Positions 1 to 5,344 of a DNA stretch of 8,092 nt are shown one piece after another; position 1 is the first letter of the stretch, and every line of letters starts with the position of its first letter. A program made the position numbers and the translations under genes. The DNA lies in the NCBI GenBank assembly GCA_020427625.1, contig JAGQOI010000152.1:1-8092 (forward strand), in the 5' to 3' direction. Origin of the DNA: Phycisphaerales bacterium (GTDB lineage: Bacteria; Planctomycetota; Phycisphaerae; Phycisphaerales; SM1A02). Under the pieces are notes generated by a model. The model was given only the letters and a program-made list of their open reading frames with translations, was not told where the DNA came from and ran no database searches.

Positions 1-470
1 CCCTCGTTGATGCCGAAGACGTTGCCGAGCACGACGTTCGCCGTCTTGCGGGCGACGCCGCGGAGACGCAGCAGGTCCTTCATCGTGTTCGGCACCGCGC
101 CGTCGTACGCCTCGACGATCATGGTCATCGCGGCGTGCACGGCCTTCGCCTTGTTGCGAAACAGACCGATCGTCTTCAGGTACGGTTCGAGCTGCTCCGG
201 GCTCGACGCGGCATAGTCGGCCGGCGTCGGGAACGTCCGGAACAGCTCCGGCGTGACCTTGTTCACGCTCACGTCCGTCGCCTGCGCCGAGAGGATGACC
301 GCGATGAGCAACTCGTGCGCGGTCGTGTAGTCCAGTTCGCAGTGCGCCTCGGGATAGCAGCCGTACAGGCCGTCGAGGATCCGCACCGCGCGACGCTTCT
401 GCGCCGCCGTCTTCGCGGGCAGGTCGAATGCGTCCTTCGTCGTCGGTCCGTCGAGCGCGGGAATCGTCAT
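1..470 (-). CDS. nth: Endonuclease III, DNA repair glycosylase/AP lyase (C-terminus beyond window)
   Basis: Base-excision-repair enzyme that removes oxidised pyrimidines and nicks the abasic site. The first 156 complete codons are present; the gene runs off the left edge with no stop. It shows the family signatures LSAQATDVSVNKVTPELF, IGLFRNKAKAVHA and the helix-hairpin-helix segment RGVARKTANVVLGNVFGI (residues 137-154). Lys142 corresponds to the catalytic Lys120 of the E. coli enzyme. The catalytic Asp and the C-terminal 4Fe-4S cysteines would lie outside the window, so their presence cannot be checked. The N-terminus is about 22 residues longer than E. coli Nth. The start ATG (470-468) overlaps the TGA of the upstream membrane-protein gene (ATGA), implying translational coupling as the third gene of the moaE operon. 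One oddity is that the hairpin usually reads LPGVGRKTA; here Pro is Arg and the second Gly is Ala. Identification is confident. Confidence 0.95.
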   Translation of the reverse strand, partial: MTIPALDGPTTKDAFDLPAKTAAQKRRAVRILDGLYGCYPEAHCELDYTTAHELLIAVILSAQATDVSVNKVTPELFRTFPTPADYAASSPEQLEPYLKTIGLFRNKAKAVHAAMTMIVEAYDGAVPNTMKDLLRLRGVARKTANVVLGNVFGINE

Positions 471-1078
471 CGTCGGGTCGCCAGCGCAGGGGGTTCGAGC
501 GCGTCGGTCGCGCGCGGACGCGGGACGAGCGGGACCGTGTGCACCGCCGACGCGACGATCGCGAGGAGCAGGCTCGCGAACGTGATGTTGAACCATCGCG
601 CCGCCTTCGGATGATCGACGTCGAACGCGGCCTGGTGCGCCCGGGCCTCGGCGGCGGTCTCGACGGATTGCGCGGCATTCCAGTACGCGCGGAGTTCGGC
701 GTTCATGCCCGGCGCGATCGTTGACGCCCGCCAGCCCAGGGAGGCGACGGCGACGAGGATCGCGAGCGTGCGCACGACGTTGCTCAGGCCGCGCCCGGGT
801 CGACGGAACGCGATGAGCTGGATGACGAGCAGGATGAGCAGGGCGGCGGCGGATCCGAACTGAACGACGTCGACGAACCAGAACACGCGTTCCATGAGCA
901 ACCCGGCCGCGAGCTGGCCGGGGTTCGTCGCGGCGGGATAGTCGGGCAGGGTCATGGCGACGTCGGGAAGGATCGTGAACGCGAACGACGCCGCGACGCC
1001 GGCGGTGACGATCGCGCCGGTCCAGACGGTGAGGACGAGCCAGTACGCGGCTTCGACGGTCGGGCGGAGGATGTTCAT
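467..1078 (-). CDS. Four-helix membrane protein, DUF4149/TMEM205-like
   Basis: A 203-residue integral membrane protein of unknown function. Hydrophobic segments lie at about residues 8-36, 67-91, 98-117 and 161-183, with a polar loop between helices 3 and 4 (about 120-160) and a Pro/Arg-rich tail. The layout, the motif NPGQLAAGLLMERVFWF before helix 2, and ARWFN at the start of helix 4 resemble DUF4149 (TMEM205-type) proteins; this assignment is from memory of the family pattern and is moderate. The start ATG (1078-1076) overlaps the moaE stop TGA, and its own stop overlaps the nth start, so all three genes are probably translated as a coupled unit. The same reading frame is open far upstream, opposite the TIM-barrel gene. 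That extension is an artefact of GC-rich sequence, because the overlap start is the natural one. Confidence 0.8.
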   Translation of the reverse strand: MNILRPTVEAAYWLVLTVWTGAIVTAGVAASFAFTILPDVAMTLPDYPAATNPGQLAAGLLMERVFWFVDVVQFGSAAALLILLVIQLIAFRRPGRGLSNVVRTLAILVAVASLGWRASTIAPGMNAELRAYWNAAQSVETAAEARAHQAAFDVDHPKAARWFNITFASLLLAIVASAVHTVPLVPRPRATDALEPPALATRR

Positions 1079-1536
1079 CGGGTCGGCTCCGACGTCGGCG
1101 TCGCCGGCGTGCCCTCGGACCAGGTCGTGCCGTCGGCCCACTCCTCGCGCTTCCAGATCGGCGCGGCCTTCTTGAGGGCGTCGATGAGATGGCGGCAGGC
1201 GTCGAACGACGCGCCGCGGTGTCCGCACGCCACCTGCACCACGACGCTGCCGGCGCCCGGCGGGACGGGTCCGAGGGCGTGCACGATGCGGACGGCGCGA
1301 CAGTCGAACTGCGCCGCGGCGCCGGTCGCGAGGTCTTCGAGCACCTTCAGTGCCATGGGCCGGTACGCCTCGTAGGACAGGCGCACGAGCGCGCCGTGTT
1401 CGGGATGATGTTCGAGACGGGTGCGGCCGACGAAGATGCACTCCGCGCCGCAGGGTTGCGGGAACGGGTCGAAGGTCTCCGGCTCGGCGGGCCCGTCGAC
1501 GAGACGGACATCGATGATCGTGGCGCGTTCGGGCAT
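1075..1536 (-). CDS. moaE: Molybdopterin synthase catalytic (large) subunit MoaE
   Basis: Works with MoaD to insert the two dithiolene sulfurs into cyclic pyranopterin monophosphate, giving molybdopterin in the cytoplasm. The 153 residues match the family in length and order: FVGRTR (35-40), SYEAYRPMA (54-62), VRIVHALGPV (82-91), CGHRGASFDA (104-113) and LKKAAPIWKREEW (121-133). Lys122 and Lys129 have the same seven-residue spacing as the active-site Lys119 and Lys126 of E. coli MoaE, and His106-Arg107 match the conserved HR pair. The usual His-Arg in the 'HRxG' motif is HALG here. ATG at 1536 is used, but GTG at 1542 is in frame and has a GAGG seven bases upstream, so it may be the true start (155 residues). 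This is the first gene of the operon with the membrane protein and nth. No moaD is seen nearby. Confidence 0.92.
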   Translation of the reverse strand: MPERATIIDVRLVDGPAEPETFDPFPQPCGAECIFVGRTRLEHHPEHGALVRLSYEAYRPMALKVLEDLATGAAAQFDCRAVRIVHALGPVPPGAGSVVVQVACGHRGASFDACRHLIDALKKAAPIWKREEWADGTTWSEGTPATPTSEPTR

Positions 1537-1627
1537 GTCCACATCGTAGCCTCGAGCGGCCGGGCGGTTGGCGGCTCGGGCCTTCGGCCGGTACCGTTCG
1601 CGACAGATGCTCTCCGAAGATGCCGCC
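1537..1627. promoter_or_regulatory. Divergent gap between moaE and the TIM-barrel gene
   Basis: This 91-base stretch separates two divergently transcribed genes and must contain start signals for both unless transcription enters from further away. It contains a short GGCC-TTC-GGCC hairpin near 1580-1590 and an 8-base palindrome CGGTACCG just after. No convincing -35/-10 pair could be read on either strand. The regulatory role is inferred from gene orientation alone. Confidence 0.3.
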
Positions 1628-2362
1628 ATGTCGATGCCCCTGTCCGTCACGATCATGACGGATGCCGACGGTCCGCGGGGCGCGTTGAATCGTCTCGCGG
1701 CGGCCGGGTACCGGTACGTGCAGTTGAGTGCGACGATGCCCGGTCTGCGGCCGCGGGAGTTGGACGGTTCGGCCCGGCGCGGGCTCGTGTCGGCGCTGCG
1801 GCGTCTGGAACTCATTCCGAGCGGGCTGGACCTGTGGATTCCGCCGGAGCATTTCGCGGAGGCGGCGCACATGGATCGTGCCGTCGCGGCGACGCTGGAG
1901 TCCATCGAGTTTGCCGCGACACTGCGGCCGTGTCCGATCAGCATGATCCTCCCGGCGACGGGCGAGGAATCGGCGTCGGACGTGCTGGAGGTCATCGAGG
2001 TCATTCGCAGCGCGGCGGAGCGTTCGGGCGTGACCATCGCCGATCATGCCGTGCCCCCGGCATCGCGACCGGGGTTCTCGGTGGGTCTGGATCCGGCATC
2101 GTGGTTCGCGGCCGGTCGCGATCCGGTCGCCGGCGTGCTCGAGGTCGCGTCGACGTTGGCGTCGGCGCGTCTGGCGGATCTCTCATCGACGACGGGTCTG
2201 CGCGGCCCGGTGACGGGTTCGAGCCGTCTCGATGTGCTGGCGTACCGGGTGAACCTGACGGTGACGGGCTATCGCGGTCCGGTGGTGATCGACACGCGGC
2301 AATGGGCGGACCCATGGGCCGGCGCGCTGGCGACGCGCGAGGCGTGGTCGGCGCTGGGGTAG
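1628..2362 (+). CDS. TIM-barrel protein, sugar phosphate isomerase/epimerase-like
   Basis: A 244-residue protein resembling xylose-isomerase-like TIM barrels (AP_endonuc_2 family): an N-terminal MPLSVTIMTDADG strand, GALNRLAAAGYRYVQLS, a regular beta/alpha alternation, VGLDPASWFAAGRDPV and a final GYRGPVVIDTRQWADP strand. Substrate and pathway cannot be told. The usual metal-binding pattern seems weakened: the family's 'LDxGH...aGxDP' lacks its His (LDPASW), the typical 'vHvKD' strand reads RLADLSS, and the terminal Glu is Asp (VVIDTR). It may therefore be non-catalytic or use a different chemistry. The frame is open back to ATG codons at 1568 and 1607. ATG 1628 is preferred because GAAGA lies seven bases upstream and the protein then begins just before the first barrel strand; 1634 is also possible. 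It converges on the lipoprotein gene with only 15 bases between. Confidence 0.7.
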   Translation: MSMPLSVTIMTDADGPRGALNRLAAAGYRYVQLSATMPGLRPRELDGSARRGLVSALRRLELIPSGLDLWIPPEHFAEAAHMDRAVAATLESIEFAATLRPCPISMILPATGEESASDVLEVIEVIRSAAERSGVTIADHAVPPASRPGFSVGLDPASWFAAGRDPVAGVLEVASTLASARLADLSSTTGLRGPVTGSSRLDVLAYRVNLTVTGYRGPVVIDTRQWADPWAGALATREAWSALG

Positions 2363-2377
2363 GGCGGTCCGGCAGCG

Positions 2378-3109
2378 TCACAACCCGATCTTGCGCATGA
2401 CGCGACGAGCATCGGTGATGCCGGCGTCGGTGCAGGCCTGCTCGACCGAGCGCGTGAACTCCTGGATCGACTCCCGGTCGCGGAACGTCCGGTTCTGGAA
2501 TGCCGCGATGAACCTCGGCACGACGTGCGGCATCACGATCGTATAGAACCTGACCATGTCGTCGCCCTCCGCGCGCATCGCCGCGATGCGGTCCTGATGC
2601 TCGGGGTCCTGCTCGATCGTGTACCCGGAGACCCACCACCGGCCGTCGATCTCGACGAACTGCAGGCGCGTGATCGAGTCGTCGTTCTCGATCTGCTCGC
2701 CGGTGGCGCGGCGGTCGTCACGGGACGTGACGACGATGGGGTGCTCGTTCGGTGCCAGTGGCTGCGGCCGGTCGTCCGCGGCGCCATCGTTCAGGGTCCA
2801 CAAGGTCTCGAGGAGCGTCAGTCTCCACGCCGTCGCCTGCACCAGTGCGAAGTCGGCTTCCTGCTGCGGCGTCTCCATGCGGTAGAACGACAGCAGGTGC
2901 ATCGCGTCGATGGTCGATCCCGACATCGTGACCTCGTTCAACGCCGCGACGAGTTCATCGAGGTCGCTGTACGGAATCTTCTGCACGACCGGCGGCGGTT
3001 CCTCAACGGCGCCGCAGCCGGAGAGCAGGACGGCGGCGAACGAGAGGACCGCGGCGACCGCGCAGGCGACCGCAGTCGGCAACATCCGTCGGTGCGACGT
3101 GATCAGCAT
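2378..3109 (-). CDS. Putative lipoprotein of unknown function
   Basis: A 243-residue secreted protein with a lipoprotein signal: basic SHRR (5-8), a hydrophobic core (about 10-30) and lipobox LLSGC with Cys32 as the lipidated residue, followed by a Pro-rich stretch VEEPPPVV. The remainder is acidic and mostly helical in character, with IDGRWWVSGYTIEQD around the middle suggesting a short beta-strand pair. No domain was recognised. The start at 3109 is supported by AGGGGGA (minus strand, 3123-3117) seven bases upstream; Met9 is a weaker alternative. It lies 90 bases downstream of moaB on the same strand and could be co-transcribed, but has its own strong ribosome site. It ends 15 bases from the convergent TIM-barrel gene with no room for separate terminators, so the two transcripts probably overlap at their 3' ends. 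Confidence 0.8.
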   Translation of the reverse strand: MLITSHRRMLPTAVACAVAAVLSFAAVLLSGCGAVEEPPPVVQKIPYSDLDELVAALNEVTMSGSTIDAMHLLSFYRMETPQQEADFALVQATAWRLTLLETLWTLNDGAADDRPQPLAPNEHPIVVTSRDDRRATGEQIENDDSITRLQFVEIDGRWWVSGYTIEQDPEHQDRIAAMRAEGDDMVRFYTIVMPHVVPRFIAAFQNRTFRDRESIQEFTRSVEQACTDAGITDARRVMRKIGL

Positions 3110-3116
3110 GGTTCGG

Positions 3117-3123
3117 TCCCCCT
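3117..3123 (-). promoter_or_regulatory. Strong ribosome-binding site of the 243-residue lipoprotein
   Basis: AGGGGGA on the minus strand ends seven bases before the ATG at 3109. It fixes the start codon upstream of the basic residues of the signal peptide rather than at Met9. Confidence 0.65.
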
Positions 3124-3199
3124 GTCTTCGTGCCGCTGCGGCCTTCGGGTCCGGGATTCCGCGCGGCGATCGATGTCCCGCCCCATCTACCGATTCATG

Positions 3200-3736
3200 C
3201 TACCGATGCCGCTCCCACACGAGGTGTCCCAACTGCGGGACGAGCAGTTTCGTCATCGCGGTGTCGCAGGCGTTGCGGGAGCCGGGCATGCAGAAGATGA
3301 ACGTGTCGCCGCCGTCGGTGGGGGGCCGGACGACGAGTCCGCCGATGGCGCGGCTCAGCATGGCGGCGGCGCCGACTTCGGTCCAGCTCACCATGCGGAA
3401 CAACTCGCCGAAGCCCTCGATCTCCGTCGTGAGGCGTCGGCGGACGACCTCGATCGTCGTGTCCCGACGCGCGATGCCGGTGCCGCCCGTCGTGAGGATG
3501 ACATCGACGTCGGCGCGGAGGAGCAGGGCCTGGAGCAGGTGGTCGATGATCACGGGATCGTCGGGGACGAGGTGTCGATCGACGACGACGTACCCGCCGT
3601 CCGTGAGGCGGGACGCGACGAGGTCGCCGCTCGTGTCGGTCGCGGCGGTCCGGGTGTCGGACACGGTGACGACGACGCAGCGGATCGGGTGTTCGGCGGC
3701 GAACGCATCGGCGGCGGTGTCGTGCTCGGTGGCCAT
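3200..3736 (-). CDS. moaB: Molybdenum cofactor biosynthesis protein, MoaB/MogA type
   Basis: A 178-residue MoCF-binding-fold protein. In this family MogA adenylates molybdopterin before molybdate insertion; MoaB proteins are close relatives, with activity varying by organism. Visible motifs are VVVTVSDTRT (21-30), the signature LTTGGTGIARRDTTIE (81-96) containing the conserved acidic Asp92, GFGELFRMVSWTEVGAAAMLSRA (108-130), and PGSRNAC (151-157) near the end. Length fits MoaB; a 17-residue N-terminal extension precedes the fold. No good Shine-Dalgarno sequence is seen before ATG 3736. It is divergent from acpS across 57 bases and lies about 1.7 kb from moaE in a separate transcription unit. 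The gene symbol could equally be mogA, as sequence motifs alone do not separate them here. Confidence 0.9.
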   Translation of the reverse strand: MATEHDTAADAFAAEHPIRCVVVTVSDTRTAATDTSGDLVASRLTDGGYVVVDRHLVPDDPVIIDHLLQALLLRADVDVILTTGGTGIARRDTTIEVVRRRLTTEIEGFGELFRMVSWTEVGAAAMLSRAIGGLVVRPPTDGGDTFIFCMPGSRNACDTAMTKLLVPQLGHLVWERHR

Positions 3737-3793
3737 GCCGGAGTGTAGGGCGGCCGGCGCAGGAACGGCGTCCGGCGGCTAGGATATCGGGTC
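3737..3793. promoter_or_regulatory. Short divergent gap, moaB and acpS
   Basis: Only 57 bases separate the two start codons, so any promoters for the opposite genes must overlap each other or lie inside the coding regions. AGGA (3781-3784), nine bases before the acpS ATG, is a plausible ribosome site. No clear -35/-10 pair was found. Confidence 0.35.
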
Positions 3794-4195
3794 ATGAAGA
3801 TCGTCGGTCATGGGGTTGACCTCGTCGAGACCGCCCGCATCGCGGCGCTGCTGGAGTCGCACGGCGAGCGTTTCACGGAGCGGTGCTTCACGCCGTCCGA
3901 ACGCGCGTATGCCGCGTCGGCGGCGCGGCGGCAGAGCGAACGGTTCGCGGCCCGGTTCGCCGCGAAGGAGGCCGTCCTCAAGGCGCTCGGCACCGGGCTC
4001 CGCTCAGGCATGTCGTGGCACGACATCGAGGTCGTCCGCGATCCGGCGGGACGGCCCGGACTCCGGCTGGCCGGTCGGTGTCTGGAGGTGGCCGAGTCGC
4101 TCGGCGCGTCGTCGTGGCACCTGAGTCTGACGCACACCTCATCGCACGCGATGGCAAGCGTCATCGCCTCCGGTCCCGCACCGGATTCGGCCTGA
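3794..4195 (+). CDS. acpS: Holo-[acyl-carrier-protein] synthase
   Basis: Transfers 4'-phosphopantetheine from CoA to the serine of apo-ACP, making ACP active for fatty acid synthesis; cytoplasmic. The 133-residue length is typical. It has the N-terminal GHGVDLVE motif with the metal-binding Asp9, CFTPSERAYA (31-40), the signature RFAAKEAVLKALGTG (54-68) with Glu59, and the closing WHLSLTHTSSHAMASVIA strand pair (108-125). It is the first gene of a plus-strand group: its stop codon TGA (4193-4195) overlaps the ribosome site GAGGAG of the following membrane-protein gene, so the two are very likely co-transcribed and coupled. Nothing looks damaged or unusual. Confidence 0.96.
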   Translation: MKIVGHGVDLVETARIAALLESHGERFTERCFTPSERAYAASAARRQSERFAARFAAKEAVLKALGTGLRSGMSWHDIEVVRDPAGRPGLRLAGRCLEVAESLGASSWHLSLTHTSSHAMASVIASGPAPDSA

Positions 4196-4199
4196 GGAG
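4194..4199 (+). promoter_or_regulatory. Shine-Dalgarno overlapping the acpS stop codon
   Basis: GAGGAG lies six bases before ATG 4206 and shares two bases with the acpS TGA. A ribosome terminating on acpS would sit on the next gene's initiation site, the usual arrangement for translational coupling. Confidence 0.7.
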
Positions 4200-4205
4200 C
4201 GACGC

Positions 4206-4955
4206 ATGTCACGAAAGTCCAAGGTCGCGCTCTACGAACTCATTCAGCCCCGCGTCGGCACGCGCCCGATGGCGGACGACGTCGAGGCGCCGGTCGTCGA
4301 CGCGCACGTGAGCACGGGCGGACGGGCCCTCGGCGGCCGGGCGATCCGCGTGCCGATCGGGTACTTCTTCCTCGGCGTCCCGGTGGTCCTGCTCGTCACG
4401 CTCGGCGCCTACCTGCTGGGGTATGAGAACGCGGCCTCGAACGTCGAGGCCCAGGTCGACCAGAAGATCCTCGAGCAGTTGCGGGCGGACGATTCGACCC
4501 GCGTGATCTTCGATCCGCTCACCCAGCAGCCGAAGATCGTGAACCAGCCGCCGCCGGTCGCCGGGGGGAGCGGGCGCGAGGCGCCGAAGCCGGGCCGGAC
4601 GGCGGGGGCGCCGGCGGGCGGTTCGGGCGTCGGGGGGAAGGCCGGGACGATGCGGTCGGACCCGCGGGTGGAGGGTCTGAACTACCTGACGATCCAGCAC
4701 CTTCCGGAGGAGGAGGCGGTCGAGCTGGCGTCATTTTGTCGGTCGCGTGGCCTTGATGCGTATGTCATTCCTCGCCATAATGCCCGATCCCGCCTGATGA
4801 AGGTGATCGTGCTGCCCGGGATCGAGGCGGGCGATCTCCGGGGCGCGGGCGCCGACCTCCGCGATCGCGTCAAGGACGCGGGCGTCGGGTGGAAGGTGAG
4901 CGGACCCGGTCGCAGCAGCCTGGGCGACAGTTACTTCGAACGCTATGACGGTTGA
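4206..4955 (+). CDS. Single-pass membrane protein with SPOR-like C-terminal domain
   Basis: A 249-residue protein with a cytoplasmic N-terminus of about 50 residues (starting MSRKSKVALYELIQPR), one transmembrane helix at about 51-72, a charged stretch with EAQVDQKILEQL, a low-complexity Gly/Pro/Ala linker (about 114-152), and a C-terminal domain (about 157-215) in which NYLTIQHLP, ELASFCRSRGLDAYVIPR and MKVIVLPG recall the strand-helix-strand half-repeat of SPOR peptidoglycan-binding domains. That would place the domain outside the inner membrane, tethered to the cell wall; this is inference. A membrane-helix-plus-SPOR design is common in cell-envelope proteins. It lies between acpS and the small basic protein. 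Codons at about 4728-4792 are strikingly A/T-ended compared with the rest of the gene and coincide with a promoter-like sequence. Confidence 0.75.
   Translation: MSRKSKVALYELIQPRVGTRPMADDVEAPVVDAHVSTGGRALGGRAIRVPIGYFFLGVPVVLLVTLGAYLLGYENAASNVEAQVDQKILEQLRADDSTRVIFDPLTQQPKIVNQPPPVAGGSGREAPKPGRTAGAPAGGSGVGGKAGTMRSDPRVEGLNYLTIQHLPEEEAVELASFCRSRGLDAYVIPRHNARSRLMKVIVLPGIEAGDLRGAGADLRDRVKDAGVGWKVSGPGRSSLGDSYFERYDG
4753..4781 (+). promoter_or_regulatory. Possible sigma-70 promoter inside the SPOR-like gene
   Basis: TTGATG (4753-4758) and CATAAT (4776-4781) are separated by exactly 17 bases and match the -35 and -10 consensus at four and five of six positions. They lie in a patch of A/T-ended codons in an otherwise GC-rich gene. 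A start near 4788 would give an approximately 190-base leader to the small basic protein. The match is read directly; activity is inferred. Confidence 0.4.
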
Positions 4956-4979
4956 GCCGTCGAGATCGAGAGAGCAGCC

Positions 4980-5177
4980 ATGAGCCTTCACCGCAGTCTC
5001 AAGACCAAGCCGACCGCCCTGGACCAGCACCGCAACGTCCTCACCCGCGCGGAGCGCATCGCGTTCCTCATGGAGCGCGATCGGTTCGATGCGTCGAGCG
5101 ACGCGCCGCTGGGTCTCGTGAAGGTCGGCAGCCGCAAGGTCGCGACGAAGAAGAAGGTCAAGAAGGAAGACGAGTGA
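4980..5177 (+). CDS. Small basic protein, PVC-group type (TIGR04137-like)
   Basis: A 65-residue, strongly cationic protein with MSLHRSLKTK at the start, VLTRAERIAFLMERDRFD (about 19-36) in the middle, LGLVKVGSRKVATKKKVKKEDE at the end. This matches my recollection of the 'small basic protein' family shared by Planctomycetes, Verrucomicrobia and Chlamydiae; it has been suspected of RNA or ribosome association, but I know of no firm function. The start is well supported: a purine-rich GAGAGAG precedes ATG 4980. It is 24 bases after the membrane-protein stop, so read-through from acpS is likely, with an internal promoter as a possible second source. Two hairpins follow the stop codon. It is the strongest lineage marker in the window. 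Confidence 0.85.
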   Translation: MSLHRSLKTKPTALDQHRNVLTRAERIAFLMERDRFDASSDAPLGLVKVGSRKVATKKKVKKEDE

Positions 5178-5199
5178 TCCGCACGGATCGCCGACCCCT

Positions 5200-5218
5200 G
5201 TCGGACCCCCGGTCCGAC
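5200..5218 (+). repeat. Inverted repeat after the small basic protein
   Basis: GTCGGAC (5200-5206) and GTCCGAC (5212-5218) form a perfect 7-base stem around a 5-base loop. A further copy of the right arm, GTCCGACC, follows at 5223-5230, giving a short direct repeat of the CCCCCGTCCGAC type. With no T-run behind it, it may be an RNA 3'-end stabiliser or part of the terminator region. Confidence 0.45.
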
Positions 5219-5246
5219 CCCCGTCCGACCATGGTATTCATCCCCG

Positions 5247-5266
5247 GGCCGATCCACGGATCGGCC
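5247..5266 (+). terminator. Probable terminator of the acpS-small basic protein operon
   Basis: GGCCGATCC (5247-5255) pairs perfectly with GGATCGGCC (5258-5266). With the two innermost pairs open, this is a seven- or eight-pair GC-rich stem. It is followed by TGTTCATT, a weak U-rich tail. It lies between the small basic protein and the aminotransferase, where a transcript end is expected. Confidence 0.5.
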
Positions 5267-5344
5267 TGTTCATTGCGCGGCGCGTGGCCATCGCGGGCGA
5301 CCTCCGCTAGGCTTCGGTGACGCCTCCGTCGAGGATCCCGACTC

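Noticed and set aside
467..2047. A 526-codon minus-strand open frame covering the membrane protein, moaE and the opposite side of the TIM-barrel gene
   Set aside because: Only its last 203 codons look like protein (hydrophobic helices); the rest is Arg/Pro/His-rich and overlaps moaE in another frame. The ATGA overlap gives a natural start at 1078.
4560..4660. G-quadruplex-like G runs in the SPOR-like gene
   Set aside because: They encode a Gly/Ala/Pro linker with GC-rich codons; the runs are explained by amino-acid composition and codon bias.
5281..5330. Promoter for the aminotransferase with TAGGCT as -10 and TGGCCA as -35
   Set aside because: Spacing is 17 bases but the matches are poor (three and four of six), within what chance gives in GC-rich DNA.
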